Shown here in pieces: positions 33,494 to 44,436 of a stretch of 64,000 nt of DNA. The position numbers and the translations under genes are program-made. The notes below the pieces were generated by a model. The model saw nothing but the letters and a program-made list of their open reading frames with translations. It did no database searches and had not been told where the DNA came from. The stretch's first letter is position 1; each line of letters opens with the position of its first letter. The DNA is from Roseibium sp. Sym1 (GTDB lineage: Bacteria; Pseudomonadota; Alphaproteobacteria; Rhizobiales; Stappiaceae): NCBI RefSeq assembly GCF_027359675.1, contig NZ_CP114786.1:124001-188000 (forward strand), read 5' to 3'.

Positions 33494-34783
33494 TCACATG
33501 GATGCCGCACGCAGAACCGGGCTCTGCTGGAGCCTTTCTGCGAGCTCGCTCGTGTTCATGATGCCGTCAACCGGACCGATTGCGGTCAACGTCGGCACTG
33601 TGCCGACAAAGGTTTCGTGGGCAACCCGCCGGATGTCGGCAGCGGTCACCGCTTCGATCTTGCTCGAAATCTCGTCCGGAAGAAGCACACGGCCGTGCAC
33701 CAGAATCTGGCGCGCAATCTGGCCGGCACGCGCTGCCGGACTTTCCAGAGCCATCATGAGGCCGGCGCGGATCTGGGCACGCGAGCGCGCCACTTCGTCA
33801 TCGGTGATGGTCTGGGAAGCAGACACCAGTTCGTCGGCGATCATCGGCATCAGGGCGCCGAGGTCTTCCTGGCTGGTGGCGGCGTGCAGCCCGAACAGGC
33901 CTGTGTCGGAAAAGGCCCAGTGGAAGCTGTAGATCGCATAACACAGACCGTGTTTCTCACGGATTTCCTGGAACAGCCGCGAGGACATGCCGCCGCCCAG
34001 AATGGATGCGAGGATCTGGATGGCGTAATAGTCCTCGGACTTGTACGGCCGTCCCTCGAAACCGATCAGCACCTGCGCTTCCATGAGTTCCTTGGGCCGC
34101 AGCGTCTCACCGCCACGGTAGCTGGCATCGGCCTCGGCCGCCGCCGGTTCGCTGTTGAAGCTGCCGAATTTTTCCCGCGCCAGCGCGACAAGTTCATCGT
34201 GTTCAACCGCACCGGCAGCCGACAGGACCATGTCCGGAGCACGGTAGCGTTCGCCGAGATAGGCGTTCAGCGCATCGCGGTTGAAGCCCTGAACAGTCTC
34301 CGGCGTGCCCAGGATGGGTCTTCCGATCGCCTGGTCAGGCCAGGCCGTTTCCTGAAAGAGGTCGAATGCCTGGTCATCGGGGGAATCGTTGGCCGCGCCG
34401 ATCTCCTGCAGGATCACATGCTGCTCACGCACCAGTTCCTGGGCGTCGAAGGTCGAGTTCTGGAGAATGTCGGCCAGGATATCGACCGCCAGCGGCGCAT
34501 CTTCCGCAAGGATGCGGGCGTAATAATTGGTGTGTTCAATGCTGGTGGAGGCATTGAGCTCCCCGCCGACCGCCTCGATCTCCTCGGCGATCCCCCGCGC
34601 CGTTCTCGTCTTGGTGCCCTTGAAGGCCATGTGTTCCAGGAGATGGGTGATGCCGTTCTGGTGCACCGTTTCCGCCCGTGACCCGGTGCGGACCCAGACG
34701 CCGAGCGCCGCCGTCTTGAGATGCGGCATCTGGTCGGTCACGACCGTCATGCCATTTTCGAGCACAGTTGTTTTTACATTCAT
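33494..34783 (-). CDS. M16-family zinc peptidase (mitochondrial processing peptidase-like)
   Basis: A 429-residue insulinase-family peptidase. The inverted zinc motif is HLLEHMAFKGT (His47, Glu50, His51) with a distal Glu in STSIEHTNYY or the helix after it. A second, non-catalytic half follows from about residue 230. Homologues in alphaproteobacteria are close to the mitochondrial processing peptidase beta subunit. There is no signal peptide. It starts four bases after thrC, an arrangement conserved in the order. Confidence 0.93.
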   Translation of the reverse strand: MNVKTTVLENGMTVVTDQMPHLKTAALGVWVRTGSRAETVHQNGITHLLEHMAFKGTKTRTARGIAEEIEAVGGELNASTSIEHTNYYARILAEDAPLAVDILADILQNSTFDAQELVREQHVILQEIGAANDSPDDQAFDLFQETAWPDQAIGRPILGTPETVQGFNRDALNAYLGERYRAPDMVLSAAGAVEHDELVALAREKFGSFNSEPAAAEADASYRGGETLRPKELMEAQVLIGFEGRPYKSEDYYAIQILASILGGGMSSRLFQEIREKHGLCYAIYSFHWAFSDTGLFGLHAATSQEDLGALMPMIADELVSASQTITDDEVARSRAQIRAGLMMALESPAARAGQIARQILVHGRVLLPDEISSKIEAVTAADIRRVAHETFVGTVPTLTAIGPVDGIMNTSELAERLQQSPVLRAASM

Positions 34784-34787
34784 ATAG

Positions 34788-36194
34788 CTACACCCCAGCG
34801 GTGACGGCCCGGGCGTGTTCTTCGATGAACTGCTCCACCACGCCCTGCTCAGCCGCCAGAACCTGCTGGCGCTCCTCCGCAGTCATCATTTTTTTCAGGT
34901 TTTCCGGAAGATCCGGGCGAACGCCGGCAGCTTTTTCAACAGCATCCGGGAATTTGGCAGGATGGGCGGTGCCAAGTACCACCATGGGCACCGTTCCGTC
35001 CTCGTGGGCCTTGGCGACATGCACACCGATCGCGGTGTGCGGGTCAAGGAGGTAGCCTGCCTCCTGCCAGGTTTCGGCAATTGTCGCGGCCGTTTCCGCC
35101 TCGTCACAGCGGCCGGCGCCGAACACCGCGCGCATCGCTTCCAGCGGCTCCGCCTCGATGGTGAAACTGCCCGACTGGCCAAGCTGGTTCATCATGCGCC
35201 GCACGGCATCTCCGTCGCGGCCGCTGACTTCGGCCAGAAGCCGTTCGAAGTTGGACGAGACCTGGATATCCATGGACGGGGAGATCGTCGGTGTCACGCC
35301 ACGCTTTTCATAGCGGCCCGTCTCGAGCGTGCGCGCCAGGATGTCGTTGACATTGGTCGCGACGATGAGTTTTTCCACCGGCAGGCCCATCTGCATGGCC
35401 GCATATCCGGCAAAGATATCGCCGAAATTGCCGGTCGGCACCGTGAAGGAGACCTTCCGGTGCGGTGCACCGAGTGCGGCACCGGCGACGAAATAATAGA
35501 CGATTTGCGCCAGGATCCGCGCCCAGTTGATCGAGTTGACGCCGGACAGCATTACCCGGTCACGGAAGGCGAAATGATTGAACATGCCCTTCACGATCGC
35601 CTGGCAATCGTCGAAGTTGCCGGTCAGGGCCAGGGCATGGACGTTGTCTTCCACCGGCGTCGTCATCTGGCGACGTTGCACGTTCGACACGCGCCCGTCC
35701 GGGAACAGGATAAAGATATCGGTCCGGTCGCGGCCCCGGAACGCCTCGATCGCGGCGCCGCCCGTGTCGCCGGAGGTCGCGCCGACAATGGTCGCGCGCA
35801 GGCCGCGCTCGCTCAGGACATGATCCATCATGCGGCCAAGCAGCTGCATGGCGACATCCTTGAACGCCAGCGTCGGGCCGTGGAACAATTCCAGAATGAA
35901 GGTGTTCGAGCCTGTCTGCACCAGCGGCGTCACCGCCGGGTGCCGGAAGCCGGCATAGGCCTCGTCGATCATCGCCTTGAGAACATCTTCGGCAATGGCC
36001 TCGCCCACGAACGGCCGGATGACTTCAAGGGCGACATCCTGATAAGGCTTGCCGGCGAAAGAGGCTATGGTCGCCGCATCGAATTGCGGCCAGGTTTCAG
36101 GAAGATAAAGACCGCCATCGCGTGCGAGCCCCTGCAGCAGGACATCTGAAAAATCCAGAACCGGAGCTTCCCCACGCGTGCTGATATATTTCAC
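34788..36194 (-). CDS. thrC: Threonine synthase
   Basis: A 468-residue PLP enzyme converting O-phosphohomoserine to threonine. The cofactor Lys is in GPTLAFKDVAMQL; the phosphate loop is VPTGNFGDIFAGY. I chose the GTG at 36194 because homologues start KYISTRGEAP and GGAAAG precedes it; the open frame to 36260 is not conserved-looking. It heads the thrC-M16-GNAT-c-di-GMP operon. Homoserine kinase is encoded by thrB at 26765. Confidence 0.96.
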   Translation of the reverse strand: MKYISTRGEAPVLDFSDVLLQGLARDGGLYLPETWPQFDAATIASFAGKPYQDVALEVIRPFVGEAIAEDVLKAMIDEAYAGFRHPAVTPLVQTGSNTFILELFHGPTLAFKDVAMQLLGRMMDHVLSERGLRATIVGATSGDTGGAAIEAFRGRDRTDIFILFPDGRVSNVQRRQMTTPVEDNVHALALTGNFDDCQAIVKGMFNHFAFRDRVMLSGVNSINWARILAQIVYYFVAGAALGAPHRKVSFTVPTGNFGDIFAGYAAMQMGLPVEKLIVATNVNDILARTLETGRYEKRGVTPTISPSMDIQVSSNFERLLAEVSGRDGDAVRRMMNQLGQSGSFTIEAEPLEAMRAVFGAGRCDEAETAATIAETWQEAGYLLDPHTAIGVHVAKAHEDGTVPMVVLGTAHPAKFPDAVEKAAGVRPDLPENLKKMMTAEERQQVLAAEQGVVEQFIEEHARAVTAGV

Positions 36195-36398
36195 CGCGCA
36201 ACTTTCCTTTTTGTCATCGTTGCGGGACGCTTGCCGTCCCCTGCCCTTTGAGCCGGACATTCAGACTACTTGAAACCCGGCAGATTTGAAACAAACCATG
36301 CCATTCATGCGACTTACGCGCCAGAACAATCAAGCGCAAGTCGCTTTTGGCTAAAATGATGACCATGGAGGACCGGAGAAGAGCCGGCGCTCCCGCCC

Positions 36399-36995
36399 TC
36401 AGGCGTGTCCGGCGTCGGAAAACAGCATGGCCGGATCAATACCGAGCGAACCGAGCGCACGGTGCCACTTGCTGCCGGAATCCGGGTCGAAAAGAATGTC
36501 CGGATCTGCTTCGGCCGTCAGCCAGCCATTGGACTGGATTTCGGTTTCCAGCTGTCCGGGGCCCCAACCGGCATAGCCAAGTGCGAGCATTGCCTGGTTC
36601 GGACCGGCGCCCTGCGCGAGCGCGCGCAGGATTTCGAGTGTCGCCGTCAGGCAGATGCCGTTGTCGATCGTCAGCGTGGACTGGTTGAGCATGAAATCGT
36701 CGCTGTGCAGGACGAAGCCCCGCTCGACCTCCACCGGTCCGCCCTTGTGAACGTTCATGTCCCGGATTTTCGGCGGCAGGCGGATCGCGCTCTCGTCGTT
36801 GAGGATATCAAGCTGGATAAGCAGTTCCTCGAGGGATAGATGCCGGGCGACCTGGTTGACCACCAGCCCCATGGCGCCCTGCTCGGAATGTGAACACATG
36901 TATATCACGGAATGTTCGAACCGGCTGTCCGCCATGCTCGGCATCGCAATCAGAAACTGACCTTCGAGGGTGTCTGTTGCTTCGGTTCCGTCCAT
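36399..36995 (-). CDS. YqgE/AlgH-family protein (UPF0301)
   Basis: A 198-residue cytoplasmic protein of the YqgE/AlgH family. Typical blocks are LEGQFLIAMPSM, GAMGLVVNQ, HKGGPVEVERGFVLHS and ALGYAGWGPGQLE. In Pseudomonas AlgH was linked to alginate and stress control, but the molecular role is unsettled. GAGGTA precedes the ATG at 36995. It is divergent from the DsbD-like gene. Confidence 0.93.
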   Translation of the reverse strand: MDGTEATDTLEGQFLIAMPSMADSRFEHSVIYMCSHSEQGAMGLVVNQVARHLSLEELLIQLDILNDESAIRLPPKIRDMNVHKGGPVEVERGFVLHSDDFMLNQSTLTIDNGICLTATLEILRALAQGAGPNQAMLALGYAGWGPGQLETEIQSNGWLTAEADPDILFDPDSGSKWHRALGSLGIDPAMLFSDAGHA

Positions 36996-37179
36996 GCGTA
37001 CCTCGTACCTGGTTGACGCCCACCGCCTCCGGGAAAGCATAGCCTCTTTGCCCGGCTTTGTTAATGTCTGTTTGCGCGACCTGCCCTCCGTGGAGCTCAC
37101 AAGACCGTCACGAGGATATGACCCGCCGGACGTCTTGTGACCGATGACGCTGGCCCGAAACTGGTGTAGCTAAAAGACC

Positions 37180-38001
37180 ATGAAACGCCTATCCGCTCTT
37201 TTCGCCGTGCTTCTTCCGCTTCTGCCCGCTCCCGGTCTCGCGGAGACGACCGACTGGACCGAAGTCCATGGAGGTGCCGTGCGCCTGATCACGTCCGGAC
37301 CGATCGACGACGGGCAGTATCTGGCAGGCCTTGAGTTCATGCTGGAGCCGGGCTGGCACACCTACTGGCGCTATCCGGGTGAGGCGGGCATACCGCCACA
37401 GATCGCCACCGAAGGCAGCACGAACGTCCGGTCTCTGGACGTGCTTTACCCTGTCCCGGAGCGTTACAACGACGGCTTTTCGGAATCGATCGTCTATCAT
37501 GACGGCATCGTTCTGCCCCTCAAGGTCACACCGGAAGATCCCGCCAAGGCGGTGTCTCTCTCCCTTGACCTGTTTTTCGGCATCTGCAGTGATATCTGCG
37601 TCCCGGGCGATGCGGCGCTGACGCTCGAACTGACCCCTTCCGCAAGCGAGGACACACTTGCCGAACGGCTGATCCGGCGGGACCTGGACAATGTCCCCAC
37701 ACAGGCCGGCAAGGACGGCTTGCGGATCCGGTCCGTCACGATGGGCGAAACCGGTGACGCGCTGGTTATCGAGGCAGATGTCGGCGGAGCCGCGGAGGCG
37801 GATCTCTTTGCGGCGGGGCCCGACGGATCCTACATAGCCCTGCCCAAACCGGCGAGCCGCCCAACGGGCAAGGCGGCCTGGACCCTGTCCACCAAGGGAC
37901 TTTCAACGACGGACACCGACACCACGCTGCGCCTTGTCCTGACCGCGGGCAGCGAGGCGATCGAGCATCTGGAACCGATCCCTTCCAGCTGGACGCAATA
38001 G
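37180..38001 (+). CDS. Secreted DsbD N-terminal-like protein
   Basis: A 273-residue periplasmic protein with a signal peptide (LSALFAVLLPLLPAPGLA, cleavage near residue 21). The mature part resembles the thiol-exchange domain of DsbD/ScsB: WHTYWRYPGEAG, then FFGICSDICVPGDA with a CxxxC pair. The membrane and thioredoxin domains of full DsbD are missing. It may pass reductant to periplasmic thiols or copper sites, plausible near oxidase genes, but that is inference. Confidence 0.8.
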   Translation: MKRLSALFAVLLPLLPAPGLAETTDWTEVHGGAVRLITSGPIDDGQYLAGLEFMLEPGWHTYWRYPGEAGIPPQIATEGSTNVRSLDVLYPVPERYNDGFSESIVYHDGIVLPLKVTPEDPAKAVSLSLDLFFGICSDICVPGDAALTLELTPSASEDTLAERLIRRDLDNVPTQAGKDGLRIRSVTMGETGDALVIEADVGGAAEADLFAAGPDGSYIALPKPASRPTGKAAWTLSTKGLSTTDTDTTLRLVLTAGSEAIEHLEPIPSSWTQ

Positions 38002-38125
38002 CAAGGCCACGGGCCCGACATCCGAACCGCTTTTGCGGCAATCACACTCGACGCGTGCGTTCAAACGCCCTATCTGTGCAGCGGGCTGCTCCGTTTCGCA
38101 GCCGGTCACACAAGGGACAGTTGCT

Positions 38126-38614
38126 ATGACACTTAAGGTTGGAGATCGCCTTCCGGAGGCCACTTTCAATATCATGACCGCGGACGGTCCCGGCGAGATG
38201 ACGGTCGCGGACCTCACCTCCGGCAAGACCGTGGTGCTGTTCGGCGTTCCCGGTGCCTTTACCCCGACCTGCCACATGAACCACCTGCCCGGCTTTGTCG
38301 AACACGCGGAGACGCTGAAGAACAAGGGTGTGGACACGATCGCCGTCGTGTCCGTCAACGACGTGTTCGTGATGGACGCCTGGAAGAAAGCCTCCAGCGC
38401 CGGTGACAGCATCACCTTCCTGTCCGACACCGCCGCCAAGTTCGTTGAGGCGGCCGGGCTCGGCCTCGGACCGGCGCCGATTTTCGGCCACCTGCGCTCG
38501 CAGCGGTTCGCGCTGATTGCCAAGGATGGCGAGGTCACTTTCCTGGCAGTCGAAGAAACCCCGGGCGAAGCCACCAAGACCGGTGCCGCCGCGATCCTGG
38601 AAGCGCTTGGCTGA
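38126..38614 (+). CDS. Peroxiredoxin, Prx5 subfamily
   Basis: A 162-residue thiol peroxidase. The peroxidatic Cys49 lies in FGVPGAFTPTCHMNHLPGF, and an Arg in LRSQRFALI completes the active site. Such enzymes are usually recycled by glutathione/glutaredoxin. The ATG at 38126 follows AAGGGACAG; an upstream in-frame start would add an unconserved tail. It is followed by a terminator shared with the convergent SURF1 gene. Confidence 0.95.
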   Translation: MTLKVGDRLPEATFNIMTADGPGEMTVADLTSGKTVVLFGVPGAFTPTCHMNHLPGFVEHAETLKNKGVDTIAVVSVNDVFVMDAWKKASSAGDSITFLSDTAAKFVEAAGLGLGPAPIFGHLRSQRFALIAKDGEVTFLAVEETPGEATKTGAAAILEALG

Positions 38615-38640
38615 CCATCGCCAGCAGACCGAAAATGCTG

Positions 38641-38663
38641 AAGGGTCCGAAAGGGCCCTTTTT
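38641..38663. terminator. Terminator between peroxiredoxin and SURF1 genes
   Basis: AAGGGTCC pairs with GGGCCCTT around GAAA and runs into TTTTT on the plus strand. It lies 26 bp after the peroxiredoxin stop and 40 bp beyond the SURF1 stop of the opposite strand. Confidence 0.75.
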
Positions 38664-38703
38664 CATGACACGGCACAAGTTTTTTCACCCGGAACCGGGA
38701 CCT

Positions 38704-39459
38704 CTACCCATCGCCCTTCCTGCGCGGCCAGAGGATGCTCGCTGCATAGGTCAGGTAAACACCGATCAAGGTGGCCGCCAGGCCGAACCAGGTAAGTGCA
38801 TAGCCCAGGTGATCGTTCTTGAACCGGACAATGGTCTCGCCGGCCTGGGGCAAGCCCGAAGTTGGCGTGAACTCGGCGTCGAGATCAATGCTGTAGGGGG
38901 CTACGGACCTTTCCGAGACGCCCAGAAGCTCGGCCATTGCATGCGTGTCGCGCGCGAACCAGATCCTGTCATTCGGGTCCGGCTTGGGCGTGGTCCAGTT
39001 CGGCTTCTCGCTCAGCCGAAGCAGGCCCGTCAACCGCCAGTCACCTTCCGGCGGTGTCGTAATGGCCTCGCGTTCGGCCGGGTCCAGTCCTTGCGGAACA
39101 AAGCCGCGATTGACCAGGACCACCCAGCCGTCATCCGTTTCAAACGGGGCATAAACCATCAAGCCCGGCCCGCCCACGCGGCCAACGGGCTTTTCAAGGG
39201 CAATGTAATAGAACACCGCTCCCTCCAGGAAGTGGCCGTTCAGACTGACATGCCGGTAATCCGCCTCCTCGGTGAGTGCCGACCAGTCCCCGGGCCCCGG
39301 TGCCGGAACCGGCTGGCTGGCGACACCCGCCCTTACCTGCTCGATGAGATGCTCCTTCCAGGCCAGGCGATCAAGTTGCCAGAAGCCGAGATTGAGCAGA
39401 ACGACAAGCGCGGCAATTGCTGCCAGCGTGGGAACGAGTAGTTTGCGCATGGGCGCCAT
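38704..39459 (-). CDS. SURF1-family cytochrome oxidase assembly protein
   Basis: A 251-residue inner-membrane protein with two membrane segments, near the N terminus (LLVPTLAAIAALVVLLNLGFW) split by one residue run, and near the C terminus (YALTWFGLAATLIGVYLTYA). SURF1/Shy1 proteins help insert heme a into subunit I of aa3 oxidase. Typical blocks are GFWQLDRLAWKE, LVNRGFVPQG and WFARDT. The ATG at 39459 is assumed; a TTG at 39489 overlaps the DUF983 stop. It is at the end of the oxidase gene cluster. Confidence 0.92.
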   Translation of the reverse strand: MAPMRKLLVPTLAAIAALVVLLNLGFWQLDRLAWKEHLIEQVRAGVASQPVPAPGPGDWSALTEEADYRHVSLNGHFLEGAVFYYIALEKPVGRVGGPGLMVYAPFETDDGWVVLVNRGFVPQGLDPAEREAITTPPEGDWRLTGLLRLSEKPNWTTPKPDPNDRIWFARDTHAMAELLGVSERSVAPYSIDLDAEFTPTSGLPQAGETIVRFKNDHLGYALTWFGLAATLIGVYLTYAASILWPRRKGDG

Positions 39460-39485
39460 GACGGGCGTATCTTGTCCGTTAGGGG

Positions 39486-39887
39486 TCAATTGTCGTCGCT
39501 GGAACCGGCGCCGTCATCCAGGCGGCCCTCCTCGGCCTGATGCCGGAACTGCAGCGCGATCATCAGGCCCTTGAGCGGCCTCAGAACCGCACCGGCCAGT
39601 ATGACCGTCAACGGCAGCCACAGGACCATGTGCAGCCATATCGGCGGCTGGAAGGACAGTTCAACGAACAGCACCAGCCCGACGATGACGAAGCCGACCA
39701 GCATGATCACGAAGACTGCCGGGCCGTCGCCGCTGTCGGCGAAGGAAAAGTCCAGGCCGCAGGACATGCAGGATTTTTTCACACTCAGGAACCCGTCAAA
39801 CAGGTTGCCCTGACCGCATCGCGGACATTTGCCCGACAGCCCGGCTGAGACCGGGTTCACCGGAGGAAAATGTGCCTTGTCTTCCAT
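39486..39887 (-). CDS. DUF983 membrane protein
   Basis: A 133-residue protein with an N-terminal zinc-ribbon-like pattern (KCPRCGQGNLF and KSCMSCGLDF) followed by two membrane segments (FVIMLVGFVIVGLVLFV and VLWLPLTVILAGAVL). In this order the gene is regularly found between ctaE and SURF1 and is presumed to take part in oxidase assembly. It is separated from ctaE by a perfect terminator, so it may have its own promoter. Confidence 0.9.
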   Translation of the reverse strand: MEDKAHFPPVNPVSAGLSGKCPRCGQGNLFDGFLSVKKSCMSCGLDFSFADSGDGPAVFVIMLVGFVIVGLVLFVELSFQPPIWLHMVLWLPLTVILAGAVLRPLKGLMIALQFRHQAEEGRLDDGAGSSDDN

Positions 39888-39910
39888 ATGCAGCCTCGAG
39901 TGCTCAGTGA

Positions 39911-39947
39911 AACGAAAACGCCCGATCCGGGGACCGGATCGGGCGTT
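39911..39947 (-). terminator. Terminator of the cytochrome oxidase operon
   Basis: AACGCCCGATCCGG and CCGGATCGGGCGTT form a perfect 14-bp stem with a 3-nt loop (39917-39947), followed on the minus strand by TTCGTTT. It lies 24 bp after the ctaE stop. Confidence 0.85.
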
Positions 39948-39970
39948 GTCAATGCCGGTTCGGCCCAGGC

Positions 39971-40843
39971 CTAGTGAGCGGCCGGTGTGCCAGCGCCCCA
40001 GATATAGATGGAGACGAACAGGAACAGCCAGACGACGTCGACGAAGTGCCAGTACCAGGCAGCAGCCTCAAAGCCGAAATGCTTTTCCGGAGTGAACTGC
40101 CCCATCAGCGCGCGGATCAGGCAGACCGCCAGGAAAATGGTGCCGACGATCACGTGGAACCCGTGGAAGCCGGTCGCCATGAAGAAGGTCGCGCCGTAGA
40201 TGTTGCCACCGAATTCGAAGGCCGCGTGGGCATATTCGTAGGCCTGGCAGATCGTGAACAGAACGCCGAGGATCACCGTCAGGGTGAGGCCCCATTTCAG
40301 ACCTTCCCGGTCGTTGTGCAGCAATGCGTGGTGCGCCCAGGTGACCGTGGTGCCTGAGCACAGAAGGATCAGCGTGTTCAGCAGCGGCAGGTGCCAGGGA
40401 TCGAAGGTCTCGATACCGGACGGCGGCCAGTGCCCCCCGGTTGCCTCGACGCGGGCAAACTGGATGGCTTCGCCGGTGAAGAGCGACGCATCGAAATAGG
40501 CCCAGAACCAGGCAACGAAGAACATCACCTCGGAGGCGATGAACAGCAGCATGCCGTAGCGCAGGTGAAGGGACACGACCCGGGTGTGATGGCCTGCCTG
40601 GGATTCGCGCACGGTGTCGCGCCACCAGCCGAACATCACATAGAGAACGATCAGCAGACCGATCGCGAACAGGCCCCAGCCGGTCAGGTTCATGCCCAGG
40701 AGCACGAATTCCGTGCCCTGCGCGTATTTCATGAAGCCGATCGCACCGAGTGCCATGATGAACGCGCCAATGGACGCGATGAACGGCCACGGGCTCGGAT
40801 CCACCAGGTGGTAGTCGTGGTTATTGGTATGTGCCTCAGCCAT
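39971..40843 (-). CDS. ctaE: Cytochrome c oxidase subunit III
   Basis: A 290-residue membrane protein with seven hydrophobic segments, opening [20 protein letters not shown], the usual start of alphaproteobacterial subunit [22 protein letters not shown] and [11 protein letters not shown] are conserved blocks. It stabilises the aa3 core in the inner membrane. The ATG at 40843 has GGGGAGC upstream. It is the last structural gene of the operon. Confidence 0.96.
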   Translation of the reverse strand: MAEAHTNNHDYHLVDPSPWPFIASIGAFIMALGAIGFMKYAQGTEFVLLGMNLTGWGLFAIGLLIVLYVMFGWWRDTVRESQAGHHTRVVSLHLRYGMLLFIASEVMFFVAWFWAYFDASLFTGEAIQFARVEATGGHWPPSGIETFDPWHLPLLNTLILLCSGTTVTWAHHALLHNDREGLKWGLTLTVILGVLFTICQAYEYAHAAFEFGGNIYGATFFMATGFHGFHVIVGTIFLAVCLIRALMGQFTPEKHFGFEAAAWYWHFVDVVWLFLFVSIYIWGAGTPAAH

Positions 40844-40894
40844 CGGCAAGCTCCCCAAAGACAGTCATATCATGCACGTTGCCGCGCAAATCGC

Positions 40895-41500
40895 TCACAG
40901 GTTCGTTTCAGCCTCGGCCGCACCGGCCTTGGCTGCAACAGGACGTTCCGGTTGTTCTACCGGGAAGAATGTATAGGACAAAGTGATTTCCTTCACCGAC
41001 TTCAGTTCGGGATCCTTGTCCATTTCCGGGTCGACGAAGAAGACGACCGGCATTTCTACGGTTTCACCGCTTTCCAGCGCCTGCTCGGTGAAGCAGAAGC
41101 AGTCCAGCTTGTTGAAATAGGCGCCGGCGGTCGGCGGCGACACATTGAAGGTCGACGTGCCCACGGTGGCCGCGTTGCCGGTATTGGTGGCCACGTAGGC
41201 CAGTTGCGCCGTCTCGCCCATTCTCAGGGTGACGGACCGCTGCATCGGCTTGAAGTCCCACGGCAGCGTGTGGTTGACGTTGCCGTCGAAGCGTATGGTG
41301 ATCTTCCGGTCGATCACCACGTCGCTGGCCGCCTCGGCCACCTGTGTGGTGCCGCCGAAACCGGTCACCCGGCAAAAGAGATTGTACAAAGGCACCGCGG
41401 CGTAGGACGCACCGACCATCATGGCAAAAACGCCGACACACGCGACCGCGAATTTGCGGTTGCGGCGGGACAGAGCCTTGCTGGTATCGGTATCGCGCAT
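40895..41500 (-). CDS. ctaG: Cytochrome c oxidase assembly protein CtaG/Cox11
   Basis: A 201-residue copper chaperone that delivers copper to the CuB site of subunit I. A single N-terminal membrane helix (FAVACVGVFAMMVGASYAAV) anchors a periplasmic domain with the copper-binding CFCF motif in LDCFCFTEQAL and the upstream Cys in LFCRVTG. GAGGAC precedes the ATG at 41500. It follows the small coxF gene by 11 bp. Confidence 0.95.
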   Translation of the reverse strand: MRDTDTSKALSRRNRKFAVACVGVFAMMVGASYAAVPLYNLFCRVTGFGGTTQVAEAASDVVIDRKITIRFDGNVNHTLPWDFKPMQRSVTLRMGETAQLAYVATNTGNAATVGTSTFNVSPPTAGAYFNKLDCFCFTEQALESGETVEMPVVFFVDPEMDKDPELKSVKEITLSYTFFPVEQPERPVAAKAGAAEAETNL

Positions 41501-41511
41501 GCCGGTCGTCC

Positions 41512-41673
41512 TCACAGCGCCCGGTCCATCACGCCCGGTCCGAGCTTGATGATGGTGACCACGTAGAACAGAACGACCAGTGCGGCCAGCACAAGCGCGA
41601 TCGCGATCGACCGCGAGCGGCGCTTCTTCTTCTGTTCGTCCGAGAGCATCACGCCCTTGTCCTCTTCCGCCAT
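41512..41673 (-). CDS. coxF: Small CoxF-like membrane protein
   Basis: A 53-residue protein too short for many gene callers. It has a charged N terminus ([19 protein letters not shown]) and one membrane helix ([19 protein letters not shown]), then KLGPGV. Its ATG shares one base with the ctaB stop (TGATG), so it is translationally coupled. Position between ctaB and ctaG and the general shape match the CoxF proteins annotated in rhizobial oxidase operons. A role in oxidase assembly is presumed. Confidence 0.83.
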   Translation of the reverse strand: MAEEDKGVMLSDEQKKKRRSRSIAIALVLAALVVLFYVVTIIKLGPGVMDRAL

Positions 41674-42614
41674 CACGCCAGCACCCCCGCGACGAGGCTT
41701 TCACCGAGCAGAAGGGCGAACAGCATGAACAGATAGAAGATGGAGAACTTGAACAGGCGCCAGCAGGCCGCCTTGGCCGCATCGCCTTCACGCTTGCGCC
41801 AGACGTCGGCAGCCAGCGCCACGAAAGTCAGGCTCAGACCCGTTGCCGCAATGCCGTAGACCGGGCCTGCGAAGCCGAGAAGGTAAGGTGCGACACCGAC
41901 CGGCGCGAGCAGGACGGAATAGGCAAGGATATGATGGCGTGTGCTGGTCTCGCCGGCCACCACCGGCAGCATCGGGATTTTGGCCGCGGTGTAGTCGCGG
42001 TTCTTCACCAGCGCCAGGGCCCAGAAATGGGGCGGCGTCCACATGAAGATGATCAGGAACAGCACGAAGCTTTCAAGGCTCACAGAACCGGTGACCGACG
42101 CCCAGCCGATCATCGGTGGGAAGGCCCCGGCGGCACCGCCGATAACGATGTTCTGCGGTGTCGAACGCTTCAGCCACATCGTGTAGACGAACACGTAGAA
42201 GAAGATCGTGAAGGCCAGGAAGGCCCCGGCAAACCAGTTGACCAGCAGGCCAAGCGTCACCACGGATCCGATCGACAGCGTGATGCCGAAGGCAAGCGCC
42301 TCGTCGCGGGTGATCTTTCCGGCCGGAATCGGCCGCTTCTGCGTACGCGACATGACTTCGTCGATGTCGGCGTCGTACCACATGTTCAAGGCACCGGACG
42401 CACCGGCACCGATGGCAATGCACAGGATCGCGACCGCGCCGAGCACCGGATGCACCGATCCCGGTGCCAGCATCAGGCCGACAAAGGCGGTGAAGATCAC
42501 CAGGGACATGACACGGGGCTTCAGGAGCGCCACGTAGTCGCTCACGGATCCCATTCCGCCATCCCAGACGGCGGTGTCCTGACCTAATGTATCCTGGCGC
42601 TCAACGAGCGACAT
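41673..42614 (-). CDS. ctaB: Protoheme IX farnesyltransferase (heme O synthase)
   Basis: A 313-residue polytopic prenyltransferase that adds farnesyl to heme b, giving heme O, the precursor of heme a. The first Asp-rich motif is [15 protein letters not shown], followed by RPIPAGKI; the second region has [13 protein letters not shown]. The ATG at 42614 is supported by GAAGGACG and matches family length. It lies between ctaD and coxF. Confidence 0.95.
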   Translation of the reverse strand: MSLVERQDTLGQDTAVWDGGMGSVSDYVALLKPRVMSLVIFTAFVGLMLAPGSVHPVLGAVAILCIAIGAGASGALNMWYDADIDEVMSRTQKRPIPAGKITRDEALAFGITLSIGSVVTLGLLVNWFAGAFLAFTIFFYVFVYTMWLKRSTPQNIVIGGAAGAFPPMIGWASVTGSVSLESFVLFLIIFMWTPPHFWALALVKNRDYTAAKIPMLPVVAGETSTRHHILAYSVLLAPVGVAPYLLGFAGPVYGIAATGLSLTFVALAADVWRKREGDAAKAACWRLFKFSIFYLFMLFALLLGESLVAGVLA

Positions 42615-42698
42615 GGGCGCGTCCTTCGAATTCTTGTTTCCGCTCCGGCCTTGCACCGGATGTCGGGCGTGGTCCGCCCGGCGGGCTTTGTAATGGCT

Positions 42699-42725
42699 GC
42701 CCCGCGCCGTGAACCGGCGCGGGGC
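42699..42725. other. Intercistronic hairpin between ctaD and ctaB
   Basis: GCCCCGCGCCG and CGGCGCGGGGC form a perfect 11-bp stem with a 5-nt loop. No T-run follows, so it is more likely a messenger processing or stability hairpin that could raise ctaD over ctaB than a full terminator. Confidence 0.5.
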
Positions 42726-42762
42726 TGAATTTGTCCGGGAAGCTGGGCTTCCCGCCGCGCAC

Positions 42763-44373
<1,611 letters not shown>

Positions 44374-44436
44374 TCAATCTCTTTCAGCGGCGCTGCGTGT
44401 CATCGCGCGCAATCGCCAATCAGGCTCGCCGCCGCG

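Noticed and set aside
37098..37139. Dyad CACAAGAC/GTCTTGTG between the AlgH-family and DsbD-like genes
   Set aside because: Eight-bp arms separated by 26 bp are weak and close to chance expectation; no supporting context.
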